Assembly: GCA_001896725.1 (NCBI GenBank)
Contig: MPPA01000010.1
Coordinates: forward strand, 372,001 to 436,000
Reading direction: 5' to 3'
DNA from: Methanococcoides sp. EBM-47
GTDB taxonomy: Archaea > Halobacteriota > Methanosarcinia > Methanosarcinales > Methanosarcinaceae
Length of the DNA: 64,000 nucleotides
Under the pieces are notes generated by a model. It did not search any database and was not told where the DNA came from. It saw only the letters and a list, made by a program, of their open reading frames with translations. Within the stretch, counting starts at the first letter, position 1. Every line of letters begins with the position of its first letter. Shown one piece after another: positions 10,146-21,154 of the stretch. The translations under genes were made by a program, and so were the position numbers.

Positions 10146-10433
10146 TCAAGCTGCTGCTAGTATATCTGACTCACCTGTTTCCAGGATTGCAAGTGCAGCG
10201 ATAACAAAAGGTTTCCCGCAAGCAGGACCAAGTTCCATGTTCGTACCAGAATAATTGAGCACAGGTATATTTGTAGACTCTATCTGTGCCCTTATCTCTG
10301 TAGGGCAGTTTGAAGCAAGAACTACGATTTTTGCTTTTCCACTAACAGCAGCGTTGATAGTGCTCTTAGAGCCGATCACCACCTTTCCTGTCCTGATCGC
10401 CTTGATCAAGGCTTTATCAATATTAATATCCAT
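10146..10433 (-). CDS. rpl30e: 50S ribosomal protein L30e
   Basis: About 95 residues. The family pattern is clear: [19 protein letters not shown] near the N-terminus, then [18 protein letters not shown], then [19 protein letters not shown]. It belongs to the L7Ae/L30e RNA-binding superfamily and sits on the large subunit. Two starts are possible four codons apart; I prefer the second ATG (10431-10433) because GAGATGG lies at a good distance only for that one. The gene is between rpoA'' and nusA-like as in other archaea. Confidence 0.92.
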   Translation of the reverse strand: MDINIDKALIKAIRTGKVVIGSKSTINAAVSGKAKIVVLASNCPTEIRAQIESTNIPVLNYSGTNMELGPACGKPFVIAALAILETGESDILAAA

Positions 10434-10534
10434 ATTTATTACCATCTCTTATGCAATTTAAACATGAGGTCTGTATCCTAATAACTGAATCCTTATATTT
10501 ACTTTCTGGTTGTTCTTATGTGATCCGTATACCC

Positions 10535-11677
10535 TTATTTAGCTATCAGACGTACATCTCCGGTGCCAAGCTTAATAGGCTGCCCAACAATAATGTTCTC
10601 AGTGACACCATTCAGTTCATCAACATCACCGCGCATTCCTGCGTCAAGCAGGTGGTTCACAGTCACCTCAAAAGCAGCACGTGCAAATACACTGGCTTTT
10701 TCACCTGAGATCCCATGACGGCCTATCTGCTTAACTTCGCCATCACAGCACATGATATCAGCAACTAGCATTATGTGTCTAATATCCACGGTAAGGCCCT
10801 GTTCAGCCAGCGTATTGATAGCTTCTTTGATAATGGCATTCCTTGCAGCCTCTATCCCGAACACATCGTATATTTCACCAATGTTGTTGGTATAGGTACG
10901 GCTTATGTCAACACCCTCCACTTCCAGTACTTTCTTCAACTGGGATCCCTCGGTGTAGAGCATATATTCATTACCATCTTTACGTATGACGACCCTTTTA
11001 ATACCCTCTATCCCTTTTAAGGTGATATTATTGATGCTCTTTGCCATCTGTAACAATTCTCTGTACGAAGGCTCCTTTGGTTTTACAATGAGTTGATACT
11101 CAATGTTTTCAGACAACATCACCTGTACATCCAATTCTTCACTTAATTTATCGACCAGTTCATCAATAGCTATATTCCTGTAGTTCAAGGTCTTCTCATG
11201 CAGGTCTATAATTAATTGCATGTTCAACAGATCGGTAGTGACATCTGCAAGTTGGTCTATATGCGTAGCCTCTATGTCCCAAGCAAGTTTCCGTGCTTTA
11301 TCTCTATCCAGTGCATATTCTTCCAGAATAGCTATTGTCATTGTCGGAGTGCTTGGTTCCTTTCTCGCATCAACTATCTCTATAAGGCGGGGAAGTCCTA
11401 ATGTAACGTTGATCTCGGCCACACCAGCGTAGTGGAAGGTACGCATTGTCATCTGAGTACCCGGTTCTCCTATCGATTGTGCTGATACTACTCCCACTGC
11501 TTCACAGGGCTCTACTTTTGCATATTCATAACTTTCCTTGACCTTTTCGATGATCTCTTCAAGCTCTTTTTTGTTAACCCCTGCTTTTATTGCATCCTCT
11601 TTTAGTGTCTGAAGGATATTCAATGGCAGATCAAGGTTACTAAGCATTGAGTCGATAGTAGATTCGATCAGAGCCAT
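10535..11677 (-). CDS. rpoA2: DNA-directed RNA polymerase subunit A''
   Basis: 380 residues; the C-terminal third of the largest polymerase subunit (bacterial beta' equivalent), separate in archaea. The bridge/trigger region shows [20 protein letters not shown] near residues 63-82, the trigger loop that closes over the incoming nucleotide. The end reads [18 protein letters not shown], typical of A''. It follows rpoA' with a 2-base gap, so translation is probably coupled. Confidence 0.97.
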   Translation of the reverse strand: MALIESTIDSMLSNLDLPLNILQTLKEDAIKAGVNKKELEEIIEKVKESYEYAKVEPCEAVGVVSAQSIGEPGTQMTMRTFHYAGVAEINVTLGLPRLIEIVDARKEPSTPTMTIAILEEYALDRDKARKLAWDIEATHIDQLADVTTDLLNMQLIIDLHEKTLNYRNIAIDELVDKLSEELDVQVMLSENIEYQLIVKPKEPSYRELLQMAKSINNITLKGIEGIKRVVIRKDGNEYMLYTEGSQLKKVLEVEGVDISRTYTNNIGEIYDVFGIEAARNAIIKEAINTLAEQGLTVDIRHIMLVADIMCCDGEVKQIGRHGISGEKASVFARAAFEVTVNHLLDAGMRGDVDELNGVTENIIVGQPIKLGTGDVRLIAK

Positions 11678-11679
11678 TT

Positions 11680-14322
11680 TTAGTTCACCTTCCTTCCTGT
11701 CACTGCTTCTACGATCTTATGTATGTTGTCTGGCTTACTGTAGTCGCTCTTGGTCGAGTCGATACCATCTTCCCCATACCTGAACTGCACTATCACTCCT
11801 CTTGTTTCTCTTACCGTGCCATCGTATTGCACTTCAAGGTCCTGGAGTGCATTTACCAATCTCCTCTGTAGATACCCAGACTGGGATGTACGCACGGCAG
11901 TGTCCACAAGACCCTCACGTCCCCCTATGGCATGAAAGAAATATTCGGTAGGTGACAATCCACTTTTGTAACTAGACTTTACAAACCCACGTGCATCGGC
12001 CCCCAAGTCGCCTTTATCAAAATGTGGAAGTGTTCTGCCTGCATATCCTCTTCTGATACGTTCACCACGTACCGACTGCTGCCCAACACAAGCAGCCATC
12101 TGTGTAAGGTTAAGCATGGACCCTCTTGCACCGGACTTGGCCATTATCACTGCAGAGTTTTCCAGACCAAGCTGATTACCTACAATTCTACCGGTTTCAT
12201 CTCTTGCTTTACCTAAGGTCTGCATGATCTTCATTTCAATGGTTTCATCAAGTGTCCTTCCAGGTAAAGGTTCCAGCTCCTTTGCCTCATAAGTGCGAAT
12301 GAGTTCCTGAACTCCTATTTCTGCGTCATCAAGAACCTGTTTTATATTTTTCTTGGCAGTTTCAGAAATATCTTCGTCACCGGTGCCAAAGCTGAGTCCG
12401 GTCTTCATGATGCCCCTAACGGCAAGTCTGGTGAAGTCATCGATAAATTTAGCACCAGCCTCTGTACCATATTTTTTCACGATCTTATCAACTATGATGC
12501 CTTTAAATGCCCCTATAGCCTTCTCATCAATGGTCCCTTTTACCATTTCTCCATTTCTTATAACAACATACGCGTTATATTCACAGTCTTCTTTTTTGCA
12601 TGTTTCACATTTGAAACATACTTCGGCCGGAAATTCTACATTCAAACCCTCTGGAAGGATCTGACTGAATATCTGCTTGCCATTCCAATACGGGTCTCCA
12701 TTATCTTTATACCCGGCAGGCTCTGGTAATTCTCTGATCTCTGCTTTCCTAAGGAGCTCAAGGGCTTCGTTCTTAGTTATACAGTTCTCATTCCTTGTAA
12801 GCAGGAACATTCCCGATATATGGTCATGTATCCCACCAATGATCGGTCCACCAAAACGTGGTGAAAGGATATTCTCCTGTACCTGCATGAGTATACTTGC
12901 TTCTGCTCTGGATTCTTCTGTCTGGAGCACGTGCATGTTCATTTCGTCACCATCAAAATCAGCGTTATATGGAGGACAAACAGCAGGATTAAGCCTGAAC
13001 GTCTTGTTAGGAAGGACTTTAACCTGATGGGCCATGATACTCATTTTGTGCAGGGACGGCTGCCTGTTAAAAAGCACCGTGTCCCCATCCATCAATTGCC
13101 TCTCGACGATCCATCCCTTTTCTACCTTCTCGGCCAGTTCTTCCTTGTTGTTCTCTGTGATCTTTATACGCCTTCCATCAGGACGTATCACGTAGTTGGC
13201 CCCAGGATGCACGTCGCTTCCCCTAAGGATATACATCTTCAGCAGTTCTGTATTCCTATCAATGACCCTTTCAGGTATGGTCATCTGGATAGCTATGGCT
13301 TCGGGTACTCCAACTTCATTGATACTAAGGTTGGGGTCTGGGGACACTACGGTACGGGCCGAAAAATTAACACGTTTACCTGACAGACTTCCTCTGAAAC
13401 GTCCTTCTTTTCCTTTCAGACGCTGAGTAAGCGTCTTCAAAGGTCTTCCGGACCTGTGTCTCGCCGGAGGCACACCAGAGACTTCATTGTCAAAGAAAGT
13501 GGTCACATGATATTGTAACAATTCCCATAGGTCTTCAATGATCAGTTGTGGAGCTCCTGCATCCCTGTTCTCCTGGAAACGCTGGTTTATGCGTATAATA
13601 TCCACAAGTTTATGGGTCAGGTCATCTTCACTGCGTTGGCCGGATTCAAGTGTAATGGACGGTCTGACAGTTACAGGCGGTACGGGCAATACAGTAAGGA
13701 TCATCCATTCCGGCCTTGCACTTGAAGGGTCCATTCCAAGCACTTTTACATCATCATCAGAAATGTTCTCGAACCTGTCCCTGATCTCAGTGGGTGTGAG
13801 CTTATGTCCATCTTCCACGTATTCAGTTGGCTTTTCGAACTTGATCTCTAACTGTTCGGTCCCACAGTGAGGACATACCTTTGTCTTTCTTGCCTCTTTG
13901 AAGACTTCATTGATCACTGGATCAGGAAGATGTCCCATTTCATGAAGCTTACTGAGCTGAGCAAGAAAATCCTTTTTCTGAGAAGGCTCCAGTAACAGAG
14001 CACTGCAATTACGACATATGGAGCGCAATGTCTTTCGGATGGTCTTGTTAAAACCAACATGTACGACCGGTGCTACAAGTTCTATATGGCCGAAATGGCC
14101 AGGGCATTCACCCGCTCTGCTTCCACAAGTCTTACACTTGAGCCCGGGGTCGATAACTCCCAGCCTAAGGTCCATTAATCCCATATCTATAGGATAGCCG
14201 TCATCGTCATAGGTATCTGCAGCAATGATGTTTGTAACGCTCATTTTTCTGACCTCTCTTGGAGAGATCAGACCAAATTGTATAGCAGATATCCTTTTAG
14301 GTATGGAGGGTATTGTGTCCAT
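11680..14322 (-). CDS. rpoA1: DNA-directed RNA polymerase subunit A'
   Basis: 880 residues, full length. N-terminal zinc site [17 protein letters not shown] near residues 60-77; a second Cys pair in [10 protein letters not shown] near residue 150; catalytic magnesium loop [12 protein letters not shown] near residue 455, whose three Asp bind the metal. The DNA clamp and bridge helix follow. A third Cys cluster ([14 protein letters not shown], near residue 570) is a variable archaeal insertion. Encoded between B' and A''. Confidence 0.97.
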   Translation of the reverse strand: MDTIPSIPKRISAIQFGLISPREVRKMSVTNIIAADTYDDDGYPIDMGLMDLRLGVIDPGLKCKTCGSRAGECPGHFGHIELVAPVVHVGFNKTIRKTLRSICRNCSALLLEPSQKKDFLAQLSKLHEMGHLPDPVINEVFKEARKTKVCPHCGTEQLEIKFEKPTEYVEDGHKLTPTEIRDRFENISDDDVKVLGMDPSSARPEWMILTVLPVPPVTVRPSITLESGQRSEDDLTHKLVDIIRINQRFQENRDAGAPQLIIEDLWELLQYHVTTFFDNEVSGVPPARHRSGRPLKTLTQRLKGKEGRFRGSLSGKRVNFSARTVVSPDPNLSINEVGVPEAIAIQMTIPERVIDRNTELLKMYILRGSDVHPGANYVIRPDGRRIKITENNKEELAEKVEKGWIVERQLMDGDTVLFNRQPSLHKMSIMAHQVKVLPNKTFRLNPAVCPPYNADFDGDEMNMHVLQTEESRAEASILMQVQENILSPRFGGPIIGGIHDHISGMFLLTRNENCITKNEALELLRKAEIRELPEPAGYKDNGDPYWNGKQIFSQILPEGLNVEFPAEVCFKCETCKKEDCEYNAYVVIRNGEMVKGTIDEKAIGAFKGIIVDKIVKKYGTEAGAKFIDDFTRLAVRGIMKTGLSFGTGDEDISETAKKNIKQVLDDAEIGVQELIRTYEAKELEPLPGRTLDETIEMKIMQTLGKARDETGRIVGNQLGLENSAVIMAKSGARGSMLNLTQMAACVGQQSVRGERIRRGYAGRTLPHFDKGDLGADARGFVKSSYKSGLSPTEYFFHAIGGREGLVDTAVRTSQSGYLQRRLVNALQDLEVQYDGTVRETRGVIVQFRYGEDGIDSTKSDYSKPDNIHKIVEAVTGRKVN

Positions 14323-14334
14323 TTTATATCACTT

Positions 14335-16149
14335 TCACACAGCATCGTCCAATTTTAATCTCGGTGCAACTCCAAGTGACTTGATCTCGTCAAGTAACAA
14401 CTTGAAGGCATAGCTCATTTCAACAGGATGTATATCGGTCTCAGCGCCACAGCTCGCACAATATCTTATATTCCTCTTGCGGTCAAAAGTAGCTATCATA
14501 CCACAGTGCCCACAGACAAGCTCGACGACCTTATCAGATTCATCAAGCAGTCTTTCCTTCAGTGTCATGGCAGCCCCATGTCCGATAAGGACATCACGCT
14601 CCATTTCTCCGAACCTCAGACCTCCTTCTCTTGCCCTGCCTTCTGTTGGCTGGCGAGTAAGCACTTGTACAGGTCCGCGTGACCTGGCATGCATCTTGGA
14701 GGCGACCATATGATGTAGCTTCTGATAGAGGATCACACCTACGAACACATCTGCTGGTATTCTCTTTCCAGTGACACCATCGAAAAACACTTCTTTGCCG
14801 GTATGGGCAAATCCCTGCCTTTTAAGACCTGCACGCAATTCCTCTTCTTTTTCCCCGGCAAAGACAGTTGCATCGATACGTCTGCCTTCAATGCTGCCTA
14901 CTTTTCCTCCTATCATCTCAAGCACATGCCCCATGGTCATACGGGAGGGAATAGCATGGGGATTGATGAGAAGGTCTGGAACTATGCCGCTCTCTGTAAA
15001 AGGCATGTCCTGATAGGGCACTATAAGGCCAATGACTCCCTTCTGCCCATGTCTGGAAGCGAATTTATCACCTATTTCTGGTATCCTCTGATCCCTTATC
15101 TTAACTTTTGCAAGACGGGTGCCATTTATTGACTCTGTGAGAATTACAGTATCAACGATACCCTTCTCATTAGAACGCATGGTTATTGCACTTTCCCTGC
15201 GCTGCTCGACGGTGATACCAAAATCAGACTGTTCCTCAAGGAAACGAGGAGGACTGGTCTTACCTATCAGGACATCATTTGGCCCCACCAAAGTTTCAGG
15301 GTTTACAAGTCCATCAACATCAAGATTTGCATATGTCTCAGGACTGCGGGCTCCCCTATATTCGGAATCGGGTATCTCGAACTTATCTTCCTGTCCACCT
15401 GGATATCTTCTTTCCTCACCTTCGAACGTCCTGATGAAATGACTTCTTCCAAGACCTCTCTCTATGGACCCTTTATTGAATACCACAGCATCTTCAATAT
15501 TATGACCTTCGAATGACATCACTGCCACCACGAAGTTCTGCCCGGCAGGCCTTTCGTCAAATGCAATGTTCTCGCAGGTCATGGTCCGTACAATGGCCTT
15601 CTGCGGATAATGTAATACGTGTGCACGTGTGTCCGGTCTAAGCTTTGTGTTAGATGTTGATACACCGATGCACTGCTTTATCATGGCCGCACCCATGGTA
15701 TTACGAGGGGAAGCATTATGCTCAGGGTAAGGCACCATGCCAGTGCAAATCCCAAGCATCAAACTTGGGTCTATTTCAAGATGCGTGTTATTTGGGACGA
15801 TCGCAGCCTCTGTAAGGGCAATAAATGCGTTCTCTTCCTCTTCAGCATCCAGATATTCAATGATCCCCTCCTTCACTAAGTCATCATAGCTTATCTCCCC
15901 TCTCTTCAAAGCTTCCTTACGATCTTCGGTCAGTAAAGACTTTCCGTTTTCAACTATTATTAATGGCCTTCTGGCCCTTCCTATATCAGAGTTTATAATG
16001 ACCTCATGAATGTCCTCATTTAGGGTAACGTTGACCTGTCGGGATATTACTCCACTTCTCCTTTGTTTGCGAATGTTTTCTACAAGTTCCTGTGGATCAC
16101 TATGGGTACCGATGAGCTCCCCGTCCAAAAACACTTTTGCTTCAGTCAT
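14335..16149 (-). CDS. rpoB1: DNA-directed RNA polymerase subunit B'
   Basis: 604 residues; C-terminal half of the second largest subunit. Methanogens split B into B'' and B', as here. Diagnostic blocks: [40 protein letters not shown] (hybrid binding) and [19 protein letters not shown]-terminal zinc ribbon is formed by [10 protein letters not shown] and RYCASCGAE. Its start overlaps the B'' stop by 8 bases, so the halves are made from one message in coupled fashion. Confidence 0.97.
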   Translation of the reverse strand: MTEAKVFLDGELIGTHSDPQELVENIRKQRRSGVISRQVNVTLNEDIHEVIINSDIGRARRPLIIVENGKSLLTEDRKEALKRGEISYDDLVKEGIIEYLDAEEEENAFIALTEAAIVPNNTHLEIDPSLMLGICTGMVPYPEHNASPRNTMGAAMIKQCIGVSTSNTKLRPDTRAHVLHYPQKAIVRTMTCENIAFDERPAGQNFVVAVMSFEGHNIEDAVVFNKGSIERGLGRSHFIRTFEGEERRYPGGQEDKFEIPDSEYRGARSPETYANLDVDGLVNPETLVGPNDVLIGKTSPPRFLEEQSDFGITVEQRRESAITMRSNEKGIVDTVILTESINGTRLAKVKIRDQRIPEIGDKFASRHGQKGVIGLIVPYQDMPFTESGIVPDLLINPHAIPSRMTMGHVLEMIGGKVGSIEGRRIDATVFAGEKEEELRAGLKRQGFAHTGKEVFFDGVTGKRIPADVFVGVILYQKLHHMVASKMHARSRGPVQVLTRQPTEGRAREGGLRFGEMERDVLIGHGAAMTLKERLLDESDKVVELVCGHCGMIATFDRKRNIRYCASCGAETDIHPVEMSYAFKLLLDEIKSLGVAPRLKLDDAV

Positions 16150-17758
16150 CTACAAAGCCTCCCATGCCATCATCCATATCTGAATAGTCTATATACCCTA
16201 GATCAGGCTTCTCTTCTTCATGCGGGATCGTGTCGAATTCATCAGTATACTCGTCAATCCCAGCGTCATATTCCACTACTTTTTCCAGGCGATGTTGAGG
16301 AATATTTCTCTTTACGTCCAGATCATAGAGTATTGACTTTAGGATATTTTTATCGTCCACTCCGGTGGATAGCTCCACCATCTGTGCAAAGTTCTTGACA
16401 AGTCCACAGTTTGGTCCTTCTGGTGTTTCAGAAGGACATAATCTCCCCCATTGTGTGGGATGTAGGTCACGTGCCTCAAAGTGCGGCTGAGCCCTTGAAA
16501 GAGGAGAGATCACACGTCTTAGATGTGAAAGAGTAGAAATGTAATCAGTTCTGTCCAAAAGCTGGGATACACCTGTTCTCCCTCCCACCCAGTTACCCGT
16601 GGCAAGAGGATGTTGTAACCTGTCAGTAAGTACGTCGGCCCTTACAAGGGTCACTACGTTCAGTTCCCGGTTCCTCATGTTTGCTCTCTCTAGCTGGTAT
16701 TTTATATCCCTGGCCAGCCGGTTGAACGCCACCCTAAAAAGATCTTCCATAAGATCACCTGTAAGCTTAAGCCTTTTGTTGGAATAGTGATCTTTATCAT
16801 CGGGAGAACGCTTTCCAAGAGCAAGCTCAAAGCAGGACTCTGCCATCCTCCCAAGGAAATATGCCTTTGCAAATCTGTCCTTAGGTTCGTTTCCAAGATG
16901 GGGTAGCAAATATCTGTCCATTACGTAGTTAGCACGTTTCATCTGATAGTCACGGGCCTGACCTGCTGCAACCCTAGTACCTATCTTCTCAATTGCTTCA
17001 CGGGTTGTGGTCACTTCCGCTTCTTCCAGGTTCTCAAGCATGAATTTCATGATCTCAGGGTCATTGGAAACCGTATTTACCAGTTCCTCATCTGTTTCTA
17101 CACCTAGTGCTCTCATCAAAGTTATAAAATTGATACGGCCTGAGATCGACGGGAATGATACTTCAAGCAGGGATTTGCGTCCTCTTTCCACCACTACGAG
17201 AGCCCTATATCCTCTCCTCTGAGAGAATGCCTTAGCCACTTCTATCGTGTCGCCATATCTCTCGCCGTACTCCGTCAGTATTTTGTTGGGAGCGAGGTCC
17301 TCAAGGGTCATAATGACCCTTTCCGTGCCGTTAGCTATGAAATATCCTCCGGGGTCAAGAGGGTCCTCACCATAGTCTATCATTTCTTTTTCATTTAGTT
17401 CCACAAGGTTACATATTGAGGATTTAATCATCACGGGTAACTGCCCTATCTTTGCTTCCACAGGTTCGGACTCTTCCTCTCCTTGTACGACGCTCATTTG
17501 TAAATATATTGGAGCTGAATATGAAAGGTTACGCAGTCTCGCTTCATTTGGATATAGTTTCTCTATGGCACCGTCCGCTTCTTTTACAACCGGTTTTTCC
17601 ACACGGATGTCCCCTAATTTGATATATATATCCTCTATATCGGTCTCAATAACTCCCTGTTCGTTAATAATGTTCTGTAGACCACTTTCAAGAAATTTAT
17701 TATAAGAGTCGATGTGGTGCTGAACTACCTTGTCCCTGGTAAAATATGCCTCTAACAC
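16142..17758 (-). CDS. rpoB2: DNA-directed RNA polymerase subunit B''
   Basis: 538 residues; N-terminal half of the second largest subunit (protrusion, lobe, fork). Family blocks: [20 protein letters not shown] (near residue 140), [20 protein letters not shown], and the fork loop [20 protein letters not shown] followed by [15 protein letters not shown]. These end where bacterial beta continues into the part encoded by rpoB'. It has a 120-base gap from rpoH, with a TATA-like TTTATACTA on the minus strand near 17848-17857 that could be an internal promoter. Confidence 0.97.
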   Translation of the reverse strand: MLEAYFTRDKVVQHHIDSYNKFLESGLQNIINEQGVIETDIEDIYIKLGDIRVEKPVVKEADGAIEKLYPNEARLRNLSYSAPIYLQMSVVQGEEESEPVEAKIGQLPVMIKSSICNLVELNEKEMIDYGEDPLDPGGYFIANGTERVIMTLEDLAPNKILTEYGERYGDTIEVAKAFSQRRGYRALVVVERGRKSLLEVSFPSISGRINFITLMRALGVETDEELVNTVSNDPEIMKFMLENLEEAEVTTTREAIEKIGTRVAAGQARDYQMKRANYVMDRYLLPHLGNEPKDRFAKAYFLGRMAESCFELALGKRSPDDKDHYSNKRLKLTGDLMEDLFRVAFNRLARDIKYQLERANMRNRELNVVTLVRADVLTDRLQHPLATGNWVGGRTGVSQLLDRTDYISTLSHLRRVISPLSRAQPHFEARDLHPTQWGRLCPSETPEGPNCGLVKNFAQMVELSTGVDDKNILKSILYDLDVKRNIPQHRLEKVVEYDAGIDEYTDEFDTIPHEEEKPDLGYIDYSDMDDGMGGFVDD

Positions 17759-17881
17759 TTTACTGCCCTCTTCAATGATGATTACACCTGATTAGCTGAT
17801 AGGAAGGTATGAAAAACATTACATAGCATGACCATAATATAGTGATAGTATAAAGAACAAAAGCTCCCATGTGATGCCATC

Positions 17882-18118
17882 TTACTCTATTACAAGTCTG
17901 TAATAAAGTGCCTCTTTAGCTGTCTGGCTCTTCCTGGTTATCTTTACAACATCTCCGACCGATGCACCAATTTGTTGAATTACAGGATCATTAATCTTTA
18001 TCTTTGGGAATTGTTCTCTCTCTATCTTGTAGCGTTTTAAAACAGATTTCAACTCATCCTCACCCAATATCTCGTGTTTTGGGATCAGTTCATTGTCGAA
18101 CAGGTTGAACTTATTCAA
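17882..18118 (-). CDS. rpoH: DNA-directed RNA polymerase subunit H (Rpb5-like)
   Basis: 78 residues from a TTG start at 18116-18118. I chose this start because GGAGGAG lies directly upstream at good spacing and the product MNKFNLFDNELIPKHEILGE matches RpoH; the frame is open to 18148 but the ribosome binding site is encoded in that part. C-terminal block GDVVKITRKSQTAKEALYYR is the conserved Rpb5 C-domain. RpoH binds the jaw of the polymerase. First gene of the polymerase operon. Confidence 0.93.
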   Translation of the reverse strand: MNKFNLFDNELIPKHEILGEDELKSVLKRYKIEREQFPKIKINDPVIQQIGASVGDVVKITRKSQTAKEALYYRLVIE

Positions 18119-18160
18119 ATTTTCTCCTCCCTCAAAAAGTGTGCACATGGAATGGTCGAC

Positions 18161-18173
18161 AAAAAAATATACA
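18161..18173 (-). promoter_or_regulatory. TATA box for the rpoH-led operon
   Basis: Minus-strand TGTATATTTTTTT about 45-55 bases upstream of the rpoH TTG. An archaeal TATA element sits about 26 bases before the start site, which would place transcription near 18140 with a short leader holding the GGAGGAG site. Position and composition are the only evidence. Confidence 0.5.
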
Positions 18174-18196
18174 CTTATGTGAAGCCATGGTACTCA

Positions 18197-18273
18197 TGGC
18201 GGGCTCGTAGGGATTTGAACCCTAGGCCGTCTGGTTAAAAGCCAGACGCTCTGCCTGACTGAGCTACGAGCCC
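18197..18273 (-). tRNA. tRNA-Lys (anticodon TTT), CCA encoded
   Basis: The minus strand folds into a full cloverleaf. The acceptor stem is GGGCTCG / CGAGCCC, the D-arm GCTCAGTCAGGCAGAGC, and the anticodon stem GTCTGG / CCAGAC around CTTTTAA, with anticodon TTT at the middle of the loop. The T-arm contains GGGTTCAAATCCC. Discriminator G (18200) is followed by a genome-encoded CCA (18197-18199). No intron. Confidence 0.97.
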
Positions 18274-18342
18274 ATTATGTTTGTATGTCCCTTTGCCTGT
18301 CCATCTTTGCATCAGTTCGGTGTAGACCCCAAAAATGTACTT

Positions 18343-18361
18343 ATGATATATATATATTTCG
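18343..18361 (-). promoter_or_regulatory. TATA-like element upstream of tRNA-Lys
   Basis: Minus-strand AAATATATATATA lies 70-85 bases before the tRNA 5' end. It is the only strong TATA-like run between the ahc gene end and the tRNA. A start near 18320 would give a leader of about 45 bases that would be trimmed by RNase P. Composition-based only. Confidence 0.35.
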
Positions 18362-18381
18362 CATACAGGAAGCGGGATCAA

Positions 18382-18431
18382 ATGGTCTGGGATATACATT
18401 GAATATATATTAGGACACTATCCCAAACCAT
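18382..18431. repeat. Imperfect 13-bp inverted repeat
   Basis: Arms 18382-18394 and 18419-18431 (TGGTCTGGGATA against TATCCCAAACCA) pair with one C-A mismatch around a 24-base AT-rich loop. It lies in the 300-base gap 18274-18572 between the tRNA-Lys promoter and the 3' end of the ahc gene, so it may end the ahc transcript. Nothing else is evident in this gap. Confidence 0.4.
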
Positions 18432-18572
18432 CAAAAAGATCTTCTCACCCGCTATATATCCTTGCAGCATAACTTATTTATACAAAGTTTTTCCTGCTTT
18501 TAAAGTAAGTTCAGTTAAGTCCTACCTTTCTAACAGCATTCTATTTATCAGTAGCAGATGCATATAGTATCG

Positions 18573-19808
18573 TTAAGTTCCTGATTTCCATCCGCACATG
18601 TATTCACATTGTTCCTTACTTAAAGAGTCGATACTGACCTCCATGGACCTGAGTTTCAGCTCAGCTACGTGCATATCTATCTCATGGGGTACCGTATGCA
18701 CTCCGTTGGCAAGTTTATTCTCCGCAATGTGTTTTACGCATAGGGCCTGGTTAGCAAAGCTCATATCCATTACTTCAGCGGGATGTCCATCGCCTGCAGC
18801 CAGGTTCACAAGCCTGCCTTCTGCAAGGACGTATATTTTTCTACCACCAACGTCATACTCTTTTATGTTCTTCCGTACAGTGCGCACACTTTTAGCCATA
18901 TTGTTCAGGCCATCAAGATCGATCTCAACATTGAAGTGGCCTGAGTTGGAAAGGATTGCACCATCTTTGAGTACATCGAAATGTTCCTTAGTGATAATAT
19001 CGCAATTGCCTGTCGTCGTCACAAAGATGTCACCTATCTTTGCTGCTTCTTTCATGGGCATTACCAGATTTCCATCCATCTTTGCTTCAAGGGCACGTAT
19101 CGGGTCAATTTCTGTCACAATAACATTGGCCCCAAGACCTTTTGCACGCATTGCAACCCCTTTACCGCACCATCCATAACCTCCCACGACAACGTTCTTG
19201 CCTGCCACCAACAGGTTTGTTGTTCTCATTATCCCATCCCATGAGGATTGTCCGGTCCCATACCTGTTATCGAACATGAACTTTGTCATAGCATCGTTGA
19301 CAGCTATAACTGGCATTTTAAGTGCCCCTTCTTTTTCCATAGCTTTCAGCCTGTGTATGCCTGTAGTGGTTTCCTCGCATCCTCCGAGTATGTTAGGTAG
19401 CAGGTCCTGCCTTTCTGTGTGCAGCTTGAAGATGAGGTCTGCTCCGTCATCTATTGTAATATCAGGTCCTATTTCAAGCACCTTATCCATCGCGGCATAA
19501 TATTCCTCATTACTGCAATCATATTTTGCACATGAGCTTATATTGTCGCGTGTGCACAGTGCAGCAGATACATCATCCTGCGTGCTTAAAGGATTACATC
19601 CGGTAATGGCTACTTTTGCACCGCCGGCCGCAAGTGTTTCCACAAGCACAGCAGTCTTTGCTTCCACGTGCAAGGCCATTGCGATCCTATGTCCTTTCAA
19701 GGGTTTTTCTTCCTCAAAATTCTTTCTGATTATACCTAACACCGGCATATGAGCACGAGCCCATTCTATTTTCTGGTCACCGGATTCGATAAGTTCTTCG
19801 TTGTGCAT
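18573..19808 (-). CDS. ahcY: Adenosyl-/S-inosylhomocysteine hydrolase
   Basis: 411 residues. NAD-binding fold: GGYGWCGKGVAMRAKGLGA near residues 205-223, followed by VTEIDPIRALEA. Substrate-side blocks include SCNPLSTQDD-like GCNPLSTQDDVSAAL near residue 70 and NDAMTKFMFDNRYGTGQS near residue 170, which holds the catalytic Lys/Asp/Asn. Removes the product inhibitor left by SAM-dependent methylation. In methanogens the homologue was shown to prefer S-inosylhomocysteine made by a deaminase (DadD); the deaminase gene is next upstream here with a 40-base gap, so that route is likely (inference from context). Confidence 0.92.
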   Translation of the reverse strand: MHNEELIESGDQKIEWARAHMPVLGIIRKNFEEEKPLKGHRIAMALHVEAKTAVLVETLAAGGAKVAITGCNPLSTQDDVSAALCTRDNISSCAKYDCSNEEYYAAMDKVLEIGPDITIDDGADLIFKLHTERQDLLPNILGGCEETTTGIHRLKAMEKEGALKMPVIAVNDAMTKFMFDNRYGTGQSSWDGIMRTTNLLVAGKNVVVGGYGWCGKGVAMRAKGLGANVIVTEIDPIRALEAKMDGNLVMPMKEAAKIGDIFVTTTGNCDIITKEHFDVLKDGAILSNSGHFNVEIDLDGLNNMAKSVRTVRKNIKEYDVGGRKIYVLAEGRLVNLAAGDGHPAEVMDMSFANQALCVKHIAENKLANGVHTVPHEIDMHVAELKLRSMEVSIDSLSKEQCEYMCGWKSGT

Positions 19809-19847
19809 CCCAATATCTCCAAATATGTTATATAGTAAAAAAAACTT

Positions 19848-21149
19848 TCATTCGTTTACTCTTTGTACAAGATTCTCTGCAACCATACTTGCCTGTTCTA
19901 TAACTTTTAGTTCATCCATGCAGAGGACTTCATAATTATCCATAAGCAACTTTCCATTTACAATGTTCGTCATCACATCCTGTCCATTAGCACTGTATAC
20001 CAGATGCGAGGCAGCATCATAGAATGGCCTCATGTGAGCTTTGTTCTTGTCAACTATTATTATATCTGCAAGCGCCCCTTCTCTTATCACCCCTGCATTG
20101 ATCCCAAGTGCTTTAGCACCATTGACAGTTGCCATCTTCAGCACTTCTTTTGCAGGCAGAACCGTGGGGTCCATGATGTTTATCTTCTGCAGTAATGCTG
20201 CGATTTTCATCTCTTCGAACATATCAAGATTATTATTAGAGGCACATCCATCGGTTCCCAGGCACACGTTCGATCCGCTTTGTAACAATTTTGTTATAGG
20301 TGCGATCCCTGAAGCAAGTTTCATGTTGCTCACGGGATTGTGGGATATGTTCACCCCTTTTTCTGCCAATATCTTAATATCTCCATCAGACAGCCATACA
20401 CAATGGGCAGCGACAACATCAGTATCAAAGAAGTCAATATTATTCAGCATATGTATGGAGCACATGCCATACTTCTCTTTCATTTCTTTTAGCTCAGCTT
20501 CTGTTTCCAGTATATGGATGTGTACCTTCACACCATCCTCCCTTGCTTTATCCTTTACTCTTTGAAGGAATTCACTGGAACAGGTATTAGGTGCATGTGG
20601 TCCATACATTGTTGTGATCCTGCCATCTGCCCTGCCCTGCCATTTCTGAACGAACCGGCTGCCTTCTTTCAACTCTGTATCTGCTTTATCCTTATTTCCC
20701 AGCTCTATCATTCCATATGACAAGGAAGCCCTAATTCCTGTTTGCTCTACTGCTTTTGCCGTTTCATCCATATGGAAGTACATATCATTGAAGCAAGTGG
20801 TACCGCTTTTGATCATCTCAAGGCAGGCAAGCAGAGTGCCACTATATATGTCATTATCAGTAAGTTTTGTTTCAGCCGGCCAGATGTGTTGCTGAAGCCA
20901 TTGGGAAAGAGGAAGATCGTCCGCATATCCTCTGAAAAGTGTCATTGCTGCATGTGTATGAGTGTTCACCAGACCAGGCATAACAATGCCTCCCCGTGCA
21001 TCCACTATGATATCTGCACTCTCTTGTGTTCTTTCTCCGACTTCTGTGATGGCCCCATCATCTATGACCACCACTCCTTTCTTCAGCTCATGTTCCTTGC
21101 CCGGCTCCATTGTAAAGATATGCCCGTTCTTTATGATCATATCAGCCAT
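19848..21149 (-). CDS. dadD: 5'-deoxyadenosine/MTA/SAH deaminase (amidohydrolase)
   Basis: About 433 residues from ATG 21147-21149 (MADMIIKNGHIF); AAGTGATAAC just upstream suits this start better than the ATG three codons earlier. Metal site HTHAAMTLFRG with the His-x-His near residue 66; then HIHILETEAE, a later His in AHCVWLSDGD, and Asp in LGTDGCASNN, the complete set of the MtaD/SsnA amidohydrolase family. Removes the 6-amino group of S-adenosylhomocysteine, methylthioadenosine or 5'-deoxyadenosine left by radical-SAM enzymes. Pairs functionally with the downstream hydrolase gene. Confidence 0.88.
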   Translation of the reverse strand: MADMIIKNGHIFTMEPGKEHELKKGVVVIDDGAITEVGERTQESADIIVDARGGIVMPGLVNTHTHAAMTLFRGYADDLPLSQWLQQHIWPAETKLTDNDIYSGTLLACLEMIKSGTTCFNDMYFHMDETAKAVEQTGIRASLSYGMIELGNKDKADTELKEGSRFVQKWQGRADGRITTMYGPHAPNTCSSEFLQRVKDKAREDGVKVHIHILETEAELKEMKEKYGMCSIHMLNNIDFFDTDVVAAHCVWLSDGDIKILAEKGVNISHNPVSNMKLASGIAPITKLLQSGSNVCLGTDGCASNNNLDMFEEMKIAALLQKINIMDPTVLPAKEVLKMATVNGAKALGINAGVIREGALADIIIVDKNKAHMRPFYDAASHLVYSANGQDVMTNIVNGKLLMDNYEVLCMDELKVIEQASMVAENLVQRVNE

Positions 21150-21154
21150 AGTTA

